Shown here piece by piece: positions 1-9,071 of a stretch of DNA of 64,000 bases. Under the pieces are notes generated by a model that saw only the letters and a program-made list of their open reading frames with translations, made no database searches and was not told the DNA's origin. Every line of letters begins with the position of its first letter. Positions within the stretch are counted from its first letter, which is position 1. Location: positions 1-64,000 of the forward strand of contig NZ_WMBB01000009.1 in assembly GCF_009708175.1 (NCBI RefSeq). The letters are read 5' to 3'. This DNA is from Nocardia aurantiaca. Its GTDB lineage: Bacteria; Actinomycetota; Actinomycetes; Mycobacteriales; Mycobacteriaceae. The translations under genes and the position numbers were made by a program.

Positions 1-106
1 CGTTTGCGCATGACGACCAGTCTGTTGTGCTGGCCCGATGCGGGAGCAGGGCCCAAAGTCCCCTCGCCTCCGACGTCGGATGGAGATTCCACTACGACTT
101 CGGACG

Positions 107-667
107 TCAGCACCGGCGCGCTTCGGAATTCTCGAGCTGGTGGACCACGAGGTCGAGGAATGCGTCGACCTCCTCGCGGTGATAGGCGGGGACACCTTCG
201 GGGGCTAGGTGGAAGGTGATGTCGCGAACGTCTTCGGGAGTGAGGCCGCTCGGGCCGTGGTGGGCGAGAGTGGCGGCGAGGCGGTCGAGGAAGGCCCCGA
301 CCTCCTTGGCGTGATAGCCGGGCAAGCCGTAGGGGGGCGCGGAGAATTGGATGCGTAGGACGTCGTCGGGGGTCAACGGGTCGTGGGCGCGGCCCGCGCT
401 GCTGCCCTGACGCAGGTATTCCAGTTCCATGCAGACCTGGTCGAGGAAGTCGTCGACCTGGTCGATGTCGTAGCCGCGGTGATCGGGTGGGGGCGCGTCG
501 AATTCGATGAGCCGGATATCGGCGATGGTGAGATGGTCGCGGCCGAGCATGGTGTCGGCGATGCGCGCGCAGAAGGCATCCACCCGGGCGGGGTGGTAGC
601 CGTGATGCCCGAACGGTGCATGGCCGAACCGGGTGCGGCGGACGTCGTCGGGGGTCACCCGGGTCAT
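107..667 (-). CDS. DivIVA-domain repeat protein (four DivI1A repeats)
   Basis: A 186-residue protein built almost only of four copies of the short N-terminal DivIVA motif, at about residues 4-40, 45-80, 97-133 and 141-177. Each has the pattern T-x-[DE]-[DI]-[VI]-x-x-x-x-F, then P, then [GA]-Y-[HD]-x-x-x-V-x-[AD]-F. In DivIVA/Wag31 this motif is the membrane-curvature-binding element and precedes a long coiled coil; here there is no coiled coil at all. It matches the idea of the actinobacterial 'DivIVA domain repeat' family. A role at the pole or septum is inferred from the motif only. ATG start at 667; the gene stands alone, tail-to-head after the TetR gene. Confidence 0.8.
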   Translation of the reverse strand: MTRVTPDDVRRTRFGHAPFGHHGYHPARVDAFCARIADTMLGRDHLTIADIRLIEFDAPPPDHRGYDIDQVDDFLDQVCMELEYLRQGSSAGRAHDPLTPDDVLRIQFSAPPYGLPGYHAKEVGAFLDRLAATLAHHGPSGLTPEDVRDITFHLAPEGVPAYHREEVDAFLDLVVHQLENSEARRC

Positions 668-753
668 TGTGCCAATGGGTTCATGTCCGAATTTCTTCCG
701 CCCCTTGCGAATCCGGCCGCACCGGACAAACCGGTCTGGTTGCGCAGGGTGGC

Positions 754-1377
754 TCAGCGCTTGCGCACACCGTCGATGAGCAGGTGCCGGATGGCATGGC
801 TGAGATCGTCGACCGCCTGCACATCGGGGGTGCGGATACCGTGCAGGATCGCGGCCAGCAGCATGCCGGTCACCGCCCGCGCGGTGTTCACCGTGTCGAG
901 ATCCGCGCGCAGATAACCGCGCTCGACGCCGTGCTCGAGATAGCCGGCGGTCAGCGCGTCCGCGGTATCGAGCAATCCGTAGAGCCGCGTGGTCAATTCG
1001 GTGTCGATCCCGGTGGCCTGAAACAGCAGCAGCTGCGCCACCCGCCGGTCCTCGAGGAAGATCCGGTTCAGCGCGTCGCCGATGCGGTCCACCTGCGCCC
1101 GGTATTCCTCGAGGCTGTCGGCCGCGTCCGGGGCGTTGTCGGTGCCCAGCGACTCGATGATGCGCGCGGCCAGGTCGTCGATGACGTGGTCGATGATGTC
1201 GCGCTTGTTCTCGAAGTAACGGTAGAACGTCCCGTGCCCGATGCCGAGCTCATTGGCGATGTCGGCGATGCCGGTGGCGTGGTAGCCCTTCTCGGCGAAA
1301 CACGCGAACGCGGTGTCGATGATCTCCTGCCGGAGTTCGGCCTTGCGCCGTTCGATTCTCGAGGATGGCTTCGTCAC
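754..1377 (-). CDS. TetR/AcrR-family transcriptional regulator
   Basis: About 207 residues from a GTG start at 1377. The N-terminal helix-turn-helix is typical (residues about 12-58, with GIGHGTFYRYFENK as recognition helix and following turn), followed by an all-helical ligand-binding domain. A start further upstream at 1419 is open but would run through the palindrome at 1404-1423, so the GTG is preferred. It is divergent from the flavin monooxygenase at 1477, with a perfect inverted repeat between them. This suggests it represses that gene and perhaps itself; its ligand cannot be read from the sequence. Confidence 0.9.
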   Translation of the reverse strand: MTKPSSRIERRKAELRQEIIDTAFACFAEKGYHATGIADIANELGIGHGTFYRYFENKRDIIDHVIDDLAARIIESLGTDNAPDAADSLEEYRAQVDRIGDALNRIFLEDRRVAQLLLFQATGIDTELTTRLYGLLDTADALTAGYLEHGVERGYLRADLDTVNTARAVTGMLLAAILHGIRTPDVQAVDDLSHAIRHLLIDGVRKR

Positions 1378-1403
1378 GAGCCCGATGATACGGTGATCAC
1401 AAG

Positions 1404-1423
1404 CGGAATGAGGTGTCATTCCG
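1404..1423. promoter_or_regulatory. Candidate TetR operator, perfect inverted repeat
   Basis: The sequence CGGAATGAGGTGTCATTCCG has two perfect 8-base arms around a GGTG centre. It sits between the divergent TetR gene and the monooxygenase gene, 26 bases from the regulator start and 53 from the monooxygenase start. Position and symmetry fit a TetR-dimer operator; binding is inferred. Confidence 0.6.
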
Positions 1424-1476
1424 TGACATATGCATCACTTCAGTGGATCGAACAGTGTTCTTGCGGGAGGTTCGGC

Positions 1477-2970
1477 GTGGCACCTCAGTACGACGCCATC
1501 GTGGTCGGCGCCGGATTCGGCGGAATGGGCGCGGGGATCGAGCTGGATCGGCTCGGCCTGAGTAATTTCCTCATCCTCGAGCGGGAGGACGATCTGGGCG
1601 GCACCTGGCACGTCAACCACTACCCGGGCCTGGCCGTGGACATCGCCTCGGTCACCTACTCGTACTCCTTCGAGCCCAATCCGTACTGGTCGCGGCTGTT
1701 CGCCCCGGGTTCGGAGCTGAAGAAGTACGCCGAGCACGTCGCCGACAAGTACGACCTGCGCCGGCGCATGCGCTTCGACACCACGGTCGGCGGCGCGCGC
1801 TGGGACGAGGAGCGGCGGCACTGGGTGGTTTCGGTCCAGAACGGTGAATCGCTGACCGCGCGCTACCTCATGGCCGCCACCGGGTTCCTGTCGCAGCCCT
1901 ACACCCCGCCGTTCCCGGGCATCGACACCTTCGCGGGCAAGATCATCCATACCACCGCGTGGGAAGACGACTTCGATCTCACCGGGACCAGGGCCGCCAT
2001 CATCGGCACCGGCGCGACCGCCGTGCAGTTGATCCCGGAGGTCGCCGAGAAGGCACGGGCGCTCACCGTCTTCCAGCGCACCCCGATCTGGGTGGTGCCC
2101 AAGATCGATGCCCCCATTCCGCCCGCCGTCCAGCACCTGTTCGCGCGAGTTCCGTTGACGCAGAAGGCCGCTCGCCTGGTCAACACCGCCGCGCTGGAGG
2201 CGCTCATGGTGGTCGGCGTGCTGCACTTCAAGCAGGCCAAGCCGCTCAACAAGGCCGCGGGCATCCTGGCCAAGGCGCATCTGCGGACCCAGGTGCGCGA
2301 CAAGGAGACCCGCGAGAAGCTGACGCCCGACTACGACTTCGGCTGCAAGCGGCCCACCTTCTCCAATCTCTACTTCAAGACTTTCAACGAGCCGCATGTG
2401 CGCCTGGAGACCAACTCCATCGACCGCATCGAGCCCGACGGCATCGTCACCGCCGACGGCCGCAAGACCGAGATCGACACCCTCATCCTGGCCACCGGCT
2501 TCAACCTGTGGGACGTCAACTTCCCGGCCATCGAGATCATCGGCCGTGATGGGCGCAACCTCGGAAAGTTCTGGCGAGACAACCGTTTCCAGGCCTACGA
2601 GGGCATCACCGTGCCGAAGTTCCCCAACTTCATCAGCCTCAACAGCCCCTACTCCTACAGCGGCCTGTCCTACTTCACCACCATCGAGGCGCAGATGAAG
2701 CATATGGCGCGCCTGTTCGGTGAGATGTTCCGCCGCGGCGAGCAGGTCTTCGAGGTCACCGAGCACGCCAACGCCGAATTCCTCGACCGCGTCACCGACA
2801 GGCTCGGATCGTCCGTCTTCTACGGAGGCCAGTGCTCGAGCGCCCGCAGCTACTACTTCAACCAGCATGGCGAGGCGGCGCTGCTGCGCCCGACAAGCAC
2901 CCTGAACGCCCACCGCGAGGCGGTCACGTTCCCGCTCGACGACTACACCTACGGGGTCGAATCCGCTTGA
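1477..2970 (+). CDS. Flavin-containing (Baeyer-Villiger type) monooxygenase
   Basis: A 497-residue FAD/NAD(P)H-dependent monooxygenase. The FAD Rossmann motif GAGFGGMGAGIEL is at the N-terminus and the second nucleotide motif GTGATAVQLIPE lies near residue 175. The Baeyer-Villiger fingerprint FxGxxxHTxxW is visible as FAGKIIHTTAW just before it. The family inserts oxygen next to a ketone or oxidises heteroatoms; the substrate is unknown. GTG start at 1477 with GGGAGG six bases upstream. The frame is open far upstream, but that part does not resemble the family. Probably controlled by the divergent TetR gene. Confidence 0.88.
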   Translation: MAPQYDAIVVGAGFGGMGAGIELDRLGLSNFLILEREDDLGGTWHVNHYPGLAVDIASVTYSYSFEPNPYWSRLFAPGSELKKYAEHVADKYDLRRRMRFDTTVGGARWDEERRHWVVSVQNGESLTARYLMAATGFLSQPYTPPFPGIDTFAGKIIHTTAWEDDFDLTGTRAAIIGTGATAVQLIPEVAEKARALTVFQRTPIWVVPKIDAPIPPAVQHLFARVPLTQKAARLVNTAALEALMVVGVLHFKQAKPLNKAAGILAKAHLRTQVRDKETREKLTPDYDFGCKRPTFSNLYFKTFNEPHVRLETNSIDRIEPDGIVTADGRKTEIDTLILATGFNLWDVNFPAIEIIGRDGRNLGKFWRDNRFQAYEGITVPKFPNFISLNSPYSYSGLSYFTTIEAQMKHMARLFGEMFRRGEQVFEVTEHANAEFLDRVTDRLGSSVFYGGQCSSARSYYFNQHGEAALLRPTSTLNAHREAVTFPLDDYTYGVESA

Positions 2971-3276
2971 GCGGGACCGCGGGGGTCAGCACAGTCGGCG
3001 GCCGAGCGCGGCACTGACCGGAACGAGGTCCGCAAGCCGTCTTCACGGTTCGCGGCGCAAGCGCGGGGAGACGGAGCGCTCGATTCCGGACTGCGGCTCG
3101 ATGGACCACGTCGTGGAGCGGAGGAGGGAAGAATCGAGACCACCGGCGCCGCGAACCGGTCCGGAGCGCGGAGGAAGGCAAATAGAACGCCGCCGCCGCG
3201 CATTCTCTCAGGGATTACTGGCAGACTGTGTGGGAAACGCATCCAACCGACCACTTACTAGGGGTTGACTTCGACG
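2971..3276. other. Gap of 306 bases before yajC
   Basis: No convincing gene, RNA or strong hairpin is seen. It separates the monooxygenase from yajC and must hold the promoter of the sec operon. In M. tuberculosis, from memory, ruv genes lie upstream of yajC; here they are not present, so the backbone order breaks at this point. Confidence 0.5.
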
Positions 3277-3681
3277 ATGGACCTTCTGCTGCCGCTGCTG
3301 CTGGTTGCCCTGCTCATCCCGATGTTCCTCGGCGTCCGTCGCCAGAAGCGGGAGATGGCCAAGGTCACCGAGATGCAGGACGCCCTGAAGGTCGGCGATC
3401 GTGTCGTCACCACGTCGGGGCTCTTCGGCACCGTGGTCGAACTCGATGACACCAGCGTCGATCTGGAGATCGCCGAGGAGGTCGTTACCACCTGGCTGCG
3501 GCAGTCGATCCGCGAGGTGCGCAACGACGACATCGACGCCACCGGGGACACCACGGCCGAGGACAGCGCCGAGGCCGTATCCTCGAACAGCGCGGAGGCC
3601 GCCGCTTCGAACGGCACGGCGGACGATCACGTCGCCGCGCCCGAAGCCGCCGCCGACGCGTCACGGCTGACCAAGGACTGA
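3277..3681 (+). CDS. yajC: Preprotein translocase subunit YajC
   Basis: About 134 residues. One N-terminal membrane helix (residues about 2-18) is followed by the motif RRQKREMAKVTEMQDALKVG and the conserved GDRVVTTSGLFGTV region that defines YajC. The C-terminal 45 residues are Ala/Glu/Asp/Ser-rich and probably disordered, as in other actinobacterial YajC proteins. It is an accessory membrane subunit working with SecDF. ATG at 3277 is preferred over a TTG at 3265 because the upstream GGGG would abut the TTG. secD follows 101 bases downstream, as in relatives. Confidence 0.92.
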   Translation: MDLLLPLLLVALLIPMFLGVRRQKREMAKVTEMQDALKVGDRVVTTSGLFGTVVELDDTSVDLEIAEEVVTTWLRQSIREVRNDDIDATGDTTAEDSAEAVSSNSAEAAASNGTADDHVAAPEAAADASRLTKD

Positions 3682-3782
3682 CATACTCCGCGCCATCGGC
3701 CGCCCCAGATTCCTGGCGGCCGGTGGCGCTGCGGTGTGTGCCCGATCGTTCCACCTTCGAATCCGCCTAGGAGATAAGTACT

Positions 3783-5483
3783 GTGCCACCTTCTCAGGGA
3801 ACGGCGCACCCGTTGCGCCTGCTCGGCATCTACGCCGCGCTGGTGGCTCTGATGTTCGGCCTGATCTTCTTCACCGGAGACAAGCAGCACACCCCGAAGC
3901 TCGGCATCGATCTGCAGGGCGGCACCCGCGTCACCCTCACGCCCCGCACCCCGGATGGCGGCAAGCCGAGCCAGGACAGCCTCAAGCAGGCGCAGAACAT
4001 CATCGAGCAGCGCGTGAACGGCCTGGGCGTGGCCGGCTCCGAGGTCGTCATCGAGGGCGATAACCTGGTGATCACCGTCCCGGGCGAGGATGGCGCGCAG
4101 GCCAAGACGCTGGCGACCACCGCCAAGATGTACTTCCGCCCGGTGCTGCAGAGCGCTCCCGCGCAGGCGGGTAAGCAGGCCCAGCAGCCACAGCAGACCC
4201 AGCCGCAGCAGCCGAGCGCGACCGCGACGCCGACTCCCACCGAGACCGCCCCGGCCACCAGCGAGGCGCCGGCGCCGACGACGACCGGTGAGGCCCCGCA
4301 GAACCGCGTGTTCCCCCAGCAGGCCCCCACCACCCCGTCCGCGCCGCCGTCGACGCCGGCGCAGCCGGGCCAGCAGCTGACCGCCCAGGAGATCGCGGCC
4401 GCGAAGGCGGCCCGGCAGAGCACCGATCAGACCGCGCAGCTGCAGGCGATGGCCACCCTGGACTGCTCCAAGCCGGATCCGTTGCAGGGCAATGACGATC
4501 CGAACCTGCCGCTGGTCACCTGCGGCACCGACGGCACCACCGTCTACCTGCTCGACAAGAGCGTGATGGACGGCCAGGAGATCAAGGACGCGTCCGGTGT
4601 GCTGCAGCAGGGCCAGTGGGTGGTGAGCCTGCAGTTCAAGTCCAGCGGCACCGACCAGTGGGGCAATCTCACCAACAAGTACGTGGGCAAGCAGATCGCC
4701 TTCACCCTGGACTCCCGCGTGGTCTCCGCGCCGGTGATCAAGGAGGGCGGCCAGTTCTCCGGTAGCACCGCGATCTCGGGTCCGGGCATCAACAGCAAGA
4801 CCTCCAAGGAACTGGCGAACACCCTGAAGTACGGTTCGCTGCCGCTGTCGTTCGGCACCTCCGAGGCCGAGACGGTCTCGGCGACCCTGGGCATGTCCTC
4901 GCTGCACGCCGGTCTGATCGCCGGCGCCATCGGTCTGGTGGCAGTGCTGCTGTACTGCCTGCTCTACTACCGCATGCTCGGCTTCCTGGCCGGTTTCTCG
5001 CTGCTCGCGGCGGGTGTGGCGGTGTACGCGCTGATCGTGTTGCTGGGCAGGTGGATCGGTTTCACCCTCGATCTGGCCGGTATCGCGGGTCTGATCATCG
5101 GTATCGGTATGACCGCGGACTCGTTCGTCGTCTTCTTCGAACGCATCAAGGACCAGATGCGCGAGGGCCGCAGCTTCCGGTCAGCGGTGCCGCGCGGCTG
5201 GCAGCGCGCGCAGCGCACCAACCTGTCGGGCAAGACGGTCTCGCTCATCGCCTCCGCGGTGCTGTACTGGCTGGCCGCGGGCCAGGTGAAGGGCTTCGCC
5301 TTCACCCTCGGCGTCACGACCGTGCTCGACGTCATCGTGCTGTACCTGGTGACCGCACCGCTCATGATGCTGGTCTCGCGCTCGCCGTTCTGGGCGAAGC
5401 CGTCGGTGAACGGCCTGGGCGCTATTGCAGAGCTTGCACAGGAACGCAAGGCCACCGCCGGCGTCCTGGTGAAGGAGGCGTGA
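3783..5483 (+). CDS. secD: Protein translocase subunit SecD
   Basis: A 566-residue SecD. One N-terminal helix (about 12-32) precedes the SecD signature GIDLQGGTRV near residue 45. The extracytoplasmic P1 domain is interrupted by a Pro/Gln/Ala/Thr-rich linker (about 125-205), which is long but common in Corynebacteriales. Five C-terminal helices carry the SecD/SecF core, including GIGMTADSFVVFFERIKDQ. With SecF it uses the proton gradient to help pull proteins across the membrane after SecYEG. GTG start at 3783 preceded by AGGAGA. secF follows two bases after the stop. Confidence 0.96.
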   Translation: MPPSQGTAHPLRLLGIYAALVALMFGLIFFTGDKQHTPKLGIDLQGGTRVTLTPRTPDGGKPSQDSLKQAQNIIEQRVNGLGVAGSEVVIEGDNLVITVPGEDGAQAKTLATTAKMYFRPVLQSAPAQAGKQAQQPQQTQPQQPSATATPTPTETAPATSEAPAPTTTGEAPQNRVFPQQAPTTPSAPPSTPAQPGQQLTAQEIAAAKAARQSTDQTAQLQAMATLDCSKPDPLQGNDDPNLPLVTCGTDGTTVYLLDKSVMDGQEIKDASGVLQQGQWVVSLQFKSSGTDQWGNLTNKYVGKQIAFTLDSRVVSAPVIKEGGQFSGSTAISGPGINSKTSKELANTLKYGSLPLSFGTSEAETVSATLGMSSLHAGLIAGAIGLVAVLLYCLLYYRMLGFLAGFSLLAAGVAVYALIVLLGRWIGFTLDLAGIAGLIIGIGMTADSFVVFFERIKDQMREGRSFRSAVPRGWQRAQRTNLSGKTVSLIASAVLYWLAAGQVKGFAFTLGVTTVLDVIVLYLVTAPLMMLVSRSPFWAKPSVNGLGAIAELAQERKATAGVLVKEA

Positions 5484-5485
5484 TC

Positions 5486-6721
5486 ATGGCCAAGTCCTCT
5501 CCCGTCGTCGTCGATTCCGACCCCGAACTCGACTACGAGGCCGCGCCGTCGGACAAGCGGCACAGCCTGTTCGAACGGCTTTACACCGGTACCGGTGGTT
5601 TCGAGATCGTCGGCAAGCGCAAGGTGTACTACGGCATCGCGGCCGTGCTGGTCGCGATCGCCGTCGCCAGCATCGTGTTCAAGGGCTTCACCCTGGGCAT
5701 CGACTTCGCGGGCGGTTCGCGGATTCAGTTGCCGGCGTCCGACACCGTCACCACTTCCAAGGTGGAGGACGTCTACCGCTCGGCGCTCGGCCACGACCCG
5801 GTGACCGTGCAGAAGGTGGGTTCGGGCTCCTCGGCCACCATCCAGATCCGTTCCGACACACTGAATACCGAGCAGGCGGACAAGCTGCAGTCCGCGCTCT
5901 TCGACGCCTTCCACCCGAAGGATTCGAACGGCCAGCCCAGCCGCAACGCCATCAGTGTCGCCGAGATCAGTGAGACCTGGGGCGGCGAGGTCACCAAGAA
6001 GGCGCTGCTGGCGCTGGTGGTGTTCGTCGGATTGACCATGCTGTACATCGCGATTCGCTTCGAACGCGATATGTCGATCGCGGCGATCGCCTCGCTGTTC
6101 TTCAACCTGATCGTGACCGCCGGCATCTACTCGCTGGTCGGTTTCGAGGTGACGCCGGCGGCCGTCATCGGCCTGCTCACGATTCTGGGCTACGTGCTCT
6201 ACGACAACGTGGTCGTCTTCGACAAGGTCGAGGAGAACACGCGCGGCGTGCTCCACCTGAGCAAGCACACCTACGCCGAAAAGGCGAACCTGGCGGCCAA
6301 CCAGACGCTGATGCGATCGATCAACACCACCGTCATCGGCATCCTGCCGATCATCGGCATGCTGGTGATCGCGGTGTGGCTGCTGGGTGTCGGCACCCTC
6401 AAGGACCTGGCGCTGGTGCAGTTGGTCGGCATGATCGTGGGTGGTTACTCGTCCATCTTCTTCGCCGTGCCGATCCTGGTGTCCATCAAGGAGACCTGGG
6501 GCCCGGTGGCCGCGCACACCAAGAAGGTCCTCAACCGCCGCGCCGGCGGCGCGAAGGCGCGGGTGGGCATGGCGGCGGCCGAACGGGTCGGCGTTGCGGG
6601 CCGAGGTATCGACGTCTCGGCCAACGGTTACGGGCGTGACCACGCGCCGCGCAGTCAGAGTGCCGGGGCGCCGCGCCCCGGGGCCCGGCCGAGTGGGAAA
6701 CGACAGAAGCGACGGCACTGA
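5486..6721 (+). CDS. secF: Protein translocase subunit SecF
   Basis: A 411-residue SecF with six predicted helices and the signature GIDFAGGSRIQL near residue 72. The later motif ILGYVLYDNVVVFDKVEENTR is the conserved loop after helix 4. The basic, low-complexity C-terminal tail (last 60 residues) is probably cytoplasmic. ATG at 5486 has AAGGAGG seven bases upstream; a GTG at 5480 would overlap the secD stop and lacks a site. It forms the SecDF complex with the upstream gene and lies in the same operon. Confidence 0.96.
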   Translation: MAKSSPVVVDSDPELDYEAAPSDKRHSLFERLYTGTGGFEIVGKRKVYYGIAAVLVAIAVASIVFKGFTLGIDFAGGSRIQLPASDTVTTSKVEDVYRSALGHDPVTVQKVGSGSSATIQIRSDTLNTEQADKLQSALFDAFHPKDSNGQPSRNAISVAEISETWGGEVTKKALLALVVFVGLTMLYIAIRFERDMSIAAIASLFFNLIVTAGIYSLVGFEVTPAAVIGLLTILGYVLYDNVVVFDKVEENTRGVLHLSKHTYAEKANLAANQTLMRSINTTVIGILPIIGMLVIAVWLLGVGTLKDLALVQLVGMIVGGYSSIFFAVPILVSIKETWGPVAAHTKKVLNRRAGGAKARVGMAAAERVGVAGRGIDVSANGYGRDHAPRSQSAGAPRPGARPSGKRQKRRH

Positions 6722-6742
6722 GCGCGCAGGGGGTTTGCGACG

Positions 6743-8461
6743 GTGAAGCAAGACCATAGGGTTGTGCGCCGGACCGCCGCCGCGCTGGCGGCGGGTGCCC
6801 TCGCCGCAGGCGCGCTGGCCGGATGCTCCAGCAAGAACCAGGTGCCCTCGATCGGGTACGGCGTGGACGCGGTCATCGCCAGCTACAACGGCGGCAGCAC
6901 GCTGGGCGCCAACAGCGGTGCGGCCGCGGTGTTCTCGCGGGTGCTGACCGGCTTCTTCTACACCGGCCCGGACGGGCAGCCGGTGGCCGACACCGATAGC
7001 GGCACCGCCAAGGAGGTGCCGGGCGACGCACAGACCATCCAGTACCGGCTCAGCCCGGAGGGCGTCTACTCCGACGGAGTGCAGACCTCCTGCGATGATC
7101 TGGTGCTGGTCTGGGCGGCGCACAGCGGACGGTTCACCAAGGCCGGTCCGGGCGGGCCGGTCCCGCTGTTCGACGCCGCGAGCACCGACGGCTACCGTGA
7201 TATCGAGCGGGTCGACTGCCAGCCCGGATCCAAGGACGCCACCGTGGTGTTCCGGCCGGGCAAGCACTACTCGGCGTGGAAGACGCTGTTCAATGCCGCC
7301 GAGCTGATGCCCGCGCACGTGATCGCCGCCCAGGTGAAGATCCCGAATGTGGTGACGCCGGTGCAGACCGGGGATCAGCCCACGCTCGAACGCATCGCCG
7401 ACTTCTGGAACAACGGCTGGAAGCTGGCGCCGGGCAAGGTGGACCTGACGCTGCTGCCCTCCTCGGGTCCGTACCGGATCGACTCCTTCGGCGACAAGGA
7501 CGGTCTGGTGCTGGTCAAGAACGAGAAGTGGTGGGGCGATCAGCCCCGGACGCCGCGGATCGTGGTGTGGGACGGCCACTCCGACCTGAAGTCGAAGGTG
7601 TCGGACAAGTCCGTCGGCGTGCTCGATGTGGGCGCGGGATCGCTGGGTGATGTGAACCTGGGCGGATTCCGCCGGCAGAATCTGCCGGGCCGCGGGGTCG
7701 AGCAGTTGGTGCTGGGCACCGGCGGGGTGTTCGGTTCGGCGGACGCCCGCCGGGCGTTCGCGCTGTGCGTGCCGCGGCAGGCGCTGTTCGACAAGTTCGG
7801 GCACCCGGACTACAATGTCAAGCTCGGGCTGGGCGCGGGGCCGCTGAATTCGCGCACCGTACAACAGGATTCGGTGTACTACCAGGCCATCTCGGGTGCG
7901 GGCGACAAGTACAAGGGCGGTGACGCCACCGCATCGCAGGCCGCGGCCTCCTCTGGGATGCAGAACCAGACCGTGCGCGTCGGCTACCTCGAGCCCGACG
8001 AGCAGCACACGGCCATGGTCGCCGCCATCGGTGACGCTTGCAGGGCGGCGGGTATCACCGTGATCGACGCGGGCGCACCGGATTTCACCGCCTCGCAGCT
8101 CACCGACGGCAAGGTGGACGCCATCCTGGGTGGCACGGCCGGCATGCCGGGCCCGTCCGGATCGCTGAACGCCACCGACGCCATCGCCTCGCTGCGCACC
8201 GGTGCGGGCCTGAATTTCGGCCGATTCGGTAACGGCCGCTACGATGCCATCGCGGATCAGCTTGCGGCCGAGGACAACTCGGGCACCGTGCTGAATCTGC
8301 TGACGGAGCAGGAGAATCTGCTCTGGAGCGAGATGCCGTCGATACCGCTGTTCGCCGCCCCCCGCACCATCGGGTTCGGCGACGGCATGGAGAACGGCGT
8401 CGCCGGCCCCACCAAGGAGGGAGCGGGCTGGAACATGGATCGCTGGGTGCTGAAACGGTGA
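6743..8461 (+). CDS. ABC transporter substrate-binding lipoprotein, family 5 (OppA/DppA-like)
   Basis: A 572-residue exported lipoprotein. It has a twin-Arg-flanked signal peptide ending in the lipobox LAGC, with Cys28 as the lipidated residue. The rest resembles the bacterial extracellular solute-binding family 5, which binds peptides or similar solutes. No permease or ATPase gene is adjacent. In M. tuberculosis a lipoprotein of this type (Rv2585c, from memory) sits at the same place between secF and apt, so this is a conserved backbone position. GTG start at 6743, 21 bases after secF. The substrate is unknown. Confidence 0.88.
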   Translation: MKQDHRVVRRTAAALAAGALAAGALAGCSSKNQVPSIGYGVDAVIASYNGGSTLGANSGAAAVFSRVLTGFFYTGPDGQPVADTDSGTAKEVPGDAQTIQYRLSPEGVYSDGVQTSCDDLVLVWAAHSGRFTKAGPGGPVPLFDAASTDGYRDIERVDCQPGSKDATVVFRPGKHYSAWKTLFNAAELMPAHVIAAQVKIPNVVTPVQTGDQPTLERIADFWNNGWKLAPGKVDLTLLPSSGPYRIDSFGDKDGLVLVKNEKWWGDQPRTPRIVVWDGHSDLKSKVSDKSVGVLDVGAGSLGDVNLGGFRRQNLPGRGVEQLVLGTGGVFGSADARRAFALCVPRQALFDKFGHPDYNVKLGLGAGPLNSRTVQQDSVYYQAISGAGDKYKGGDATASQAAASSGMQNQTVRVGYLEPDEQHTAMVAAIGDACRAAGITVIDAGAPDFTASQLTDGKVDAILGGTAGMPGPSGSLNATDAIASLRTGAGLNFGRFGNGRYDAIADQLAAEDNSGTVLNLLTEQENLLWSEMPSIPLFAAPRTIGFGDGMENGVAGPTKEGAGWNMDRWVLKR

Positions 8462-8498
8462 ATGCCGTGGTGGCGTGGTGGATGAGGAATTGGTGCAG

Positions 8499-9071
8499 AT
8501 GAGCAAGCACGAGATGCGGGAGACGGCCGAGGTGGCGGGAGAGCGGGCGGCCCGTGCCGAGGCCGCGGTGCAGCGGTTGACCCGCTGGCATGACGACTTC
8601 CCGACGCCGGGAGTGCGTTTCGCCGACCTGACCCCGGTCTTCGCCGACTCCGAGGGCTTCCGCGCGGTGCTGGACTGCTTCGCCGCCTGCGCGCCCGACG
8701 CCGACCTGGTGGCGGGCGTGGATGCGCGCGGCTTCCTGCTCGGCGCGGGGGTGGCCGCCTCCCTCGGAACCGGCGTGATCGCCGTCCGCAAGGCGGGCAA
8801 GCTGCCGCCGCCGGTCATCTCGCGCGAGTACACCCTCGAATACGGTTCGGCCACGCTGGAGATCCCGGCCGAGGGCATCGACCTGAAGGGTCGCCGTGTG
8901 CTGCTGCTCGACGACGTGCTCGCCACCGGCGGCACCCTCGCGGCGGCGGCCGAGCTGTTCATCGCCGCCGGAGCCGAGGTGACCGCGGCGGCGGTGGTGC
9001 TGGAGCTCGGTTTCCTCAATGGCCGTGAGCGCCAGGGCGATTACCCGCTGACCTCGATCGTCGAACTCTGA
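8499..9071 (+). CDS. apt: Adenine phosphoribosyltransferase
   Basis: About 190 residues. It converts adenine and PRPP to AMP (purine salvage). The DDFPTPGVRFADLTP motif marks the N-terminal region and the PRPP-binding loop VLLLDDVLATGGT lies near residue 140; VDARGFLLGAGVA is the conserved middle motif. ATG at 8499 is chosen because it follows GAGGAA at a workable distance and leaves the usual length before the FPxPG motif; a GTG at 8475 is possible. It lies 37 bases after the lipoprotein gene, in the order secF-lipoprotein-apt-(rel) known from mycobacteria, although here rel is 6.7 kb further on. Confidence 0.93.
   Translation: MSKHEMRETAEVAGERAARAEAAVQRLTRWHDDFPTPGVRFADLTPVFADSEGFRAVLDCFAACAPDADLVAGVDARGFLLGAGVAASLGTGVIAVRKAGKLPPPVISREYTLEYGSATLEIPAEGIDLKGRRVLLLDDVLATGGTLAAAAELFIAAGAEVTAAAVVLELGFLNGRERQGDYPLTSIVEL

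Noticed and set aside
1..106. Small plus-strand frame at the left edge
   Set aside because: Continues as the antisense of the DivIVA-repeat gene; no evidence of a gene end.
616..1476. Upstream extension of the monooxygenase frame to 616
   Set aside because: It would overlap the TetR gene and the palindrome; the FAD motif starts right after the GTG at 1477, which has a good ribosome-binding site.
4967..9019. A 1350-codon open frame on the minus strand
   Set aside because: Antisense of secD, secF, the lipoprotein gene and apt, all of which have clear domains on the plus strand.
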